Source: JBCAXA01 sp039183535 (GTDB lineage: Bacteria > Pseudomonadota > Gammaproteobacteria > Steroidobacterales > Woeseiaceae). From it: 7,060 nt of DNA. The stretch's first letter is position 1; the number at the start of each line of letters is the position of its first letter. Location: assembly GCA_039183535.1 (NCBI GenBank), contig JBCDBO010000137.1, positions 1 to 7,060 on the forward strand, written 5' to 3'. Below, one piece after another: positions 6,308-7,060 of the stretch. The notes beneath the pieces are model-generated. The model did no database searches. It was not told where the DNA came from and saw only the letters and a list, made by a program, of their open reading frames with translations. The position numbers and the translations under genes are program-made.

Positions 6308-6342
6308 AAAACGCGGCGTTGCTGAGCGGCGCCGCGTTTTTT
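6308..6342 (+). terminator. Rho-independent terminator, possibly bidirectional
   Basis: The left arm AAAACGCGGCG (6308-6318) pairs perfectly with CGCCGCGTTTT (6330-6340) around an 11-nt loop, and the plus-strand T-run is six bases (6337-6342). It lies 15 nt after the NTF2-like gene stop. Read on the minus strand the same stem is followed by TTTT, and it sits just after the stop of the converging PD40 gene, so it may end both transcripts, less efficiently for the minus strand. Confidence 0.9.
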
Positions 6343-6351
6343 GCGTCGTGC

Positions 6352-7060
6352 TCAGTGAGCCCGCTGCGTGCGCATGATATCGCTGTAGGCGCTTGCGACC
6401 AGCGTCGTTGCTAACGCATCGTCGCGGACGCTAAAGAACTCATAGCGGCTCACAACGTCGGGCAGTCGGGTCGCCGTCATATCCGCCCCAAAGACCAGTA
6501 AGTCGTTCGCAGCATCGCCCGCGTGGCAAACGAGCCGATCACGATCAATGCGCAGCCGCAGCTGATACCGCCAGATGAGCGGCGCACAACTCGCCAACTC
6601 GTTGAGCGTCTCACCATCGCGGTGCACGGTAAGCGACTGGTCGATAAAAAGCTGTTGGTCGGTACTGGTCACCGTAGCGGCCCAGCGCTCATCGAGCGCG
6701 ACGGTCGCGCCCGATGCCAAGGCGTAGTGGTACGCCCGCCACCGACCGTCCTCATAGTGGCTAAATGCTACCGTCGTCGCATCAACCCAGCTGGTCGCGT
6801 ACGCGGGCAATGGCAATGAAATGCGGTGAGTGAATTCGCCATCCGGCAACGAATAGACCAACAAGCCGGTGTTTGTGCTGGCTAACAAGTGCTGGTCGTC
6901 AGCGGACCAAACCAGATCATGAAAGCGTCGACCCTGATCCGGTAGCTCGATACCGACCAGCTCGCCGGACGAATAGTTTTTGATCCACAGCTGACTCTCG
7001 CCGGTGCGCTTGGAGATAAACGCGAGCTGATCGCCGCTGTGCGACAACGCCGGAAGATAA
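6352..7060 (-). CDS. C-terminal part of a PD40/TolB-like beta-propeller protein, probably a CadC-like winged-helix regulator (N-terminus off right edge)
   Basis: The frame is open from the right edge to the TGA at 6352-6354, giving about 235 residues. The first visible segment reads LPALSHSGDQLAFISKRTGESQLWI, the classic PD40 repeat pattern (P-x-x-S-x-D-G-x-x-I-A-F-x-S-x-R-x-G-x-x-Q-I-W). A second, weaker repeat follows with LVWSADDQHLLAST, and later blades degenerate (SWVDATTVAFSHYEDGRWRAY). The last residues (TTLVASAYSDIM) resemble the closing strand, with its D-I-M/W motif, of CadC-like transcriptional regulators whose C-terminal sensor is a PD40 propeller. If that is right, the missing N-terminus holds a winged-helix domain and one transmembrane helix. 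It could also be a TolB-like or peptidase-associated propeller. The TTG at 7047 is internal, not the true start. The gene converges on the plus-strand cluster and shares its terminator. Confidence 0.8.
   Translation of the reverse strand, partial: YLPALSHSGDQLAFISKRTGESQLWIKNYSSGELVGIELPDQGRRFHDLVWSADDQHLLASTNTGLLVYSLPDGEFTHRISLPLPAYATSWVDATTVAFSHYEDGRWRAYHYALASGATVALDERWAATVTSTDQQLFIDQSLTVHRDGETLNELASCAPLIWRYQLRLRIDRDRLVCHAGDAANDLLVFGADMTATRLPDVVSRYEFFSVRDDALATTLVASAYSDIMRTQRAH

Overview
The window is about 58-60% GC (estimated by eye) and densely packed with protein-coding genes. It looks like chromosomal or metagenome-assembled DNA from a proteobacterium, most likely a gammaproteobacterium. 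The reasons are the CadC-like PD40 regulator tail, the ABC-2/M1-aminopeptidase fusion permease, Sec-type signal peptides and Shine-Dalgarno spacing. This is inference, because there is no rRNA or other phylogenetic marker. I see no rRNA, tRNA, CRISPR array, transposase or phage gene.

Left half, minus strand, read from 3580 down to 1: a three-gene operon encodes a MarR-type regulator, an ABC ATPase and a very long ABC-2 permease whose C-terminal part begins an M1 (gluzincin) aminopeptidase. Adjacent genes sit within 30 nt of each other or overlap. The permease/peptidase gene has no stop codon and runs into the left edge, so the HEXXH zinc site is not in the window. The left edge is disturbed by a perfect 122-bp inverted repeat (1-122 against 183-304, 60-nt loop). 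It lies entirely inside this coding sequence and is best explained as a snap-back (fold-back) artefact.

Middle, 3581-3789: a divergent intergenic region. It has an AT-rich stretch with a 12-bp palindrome just upstream of the MarR gene and two small hairpins.

Right half, plus strand: a DUF6265 exported protein, a six-helix DUF998-like membrane protein, then after 165 nt a translationally coupled pair of exported proteins (a DJ-1/PfpI-family protein and an NTF2-like/lumazine-binding-like protein). A clear rho-independent hairpin follows at 6308-6342. Converging on it from the right edge is the C-terminal part of a beta-propeller (PD40) protein resembling the sensor end of CadC-like winged-helix regulators.

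Functionally, the left operon looks like a self-regulated membrane exporter or peptidase machine. The right cluster is a group of small envelope proteins with no assigned pathway. I found no convincing wholly new system. The points most worth checking are the fold-back at the left end, the internally duplicated permease/M1 fusion with its MarR operator candidate, and the exported DJ-1 + NTF2-like couple.
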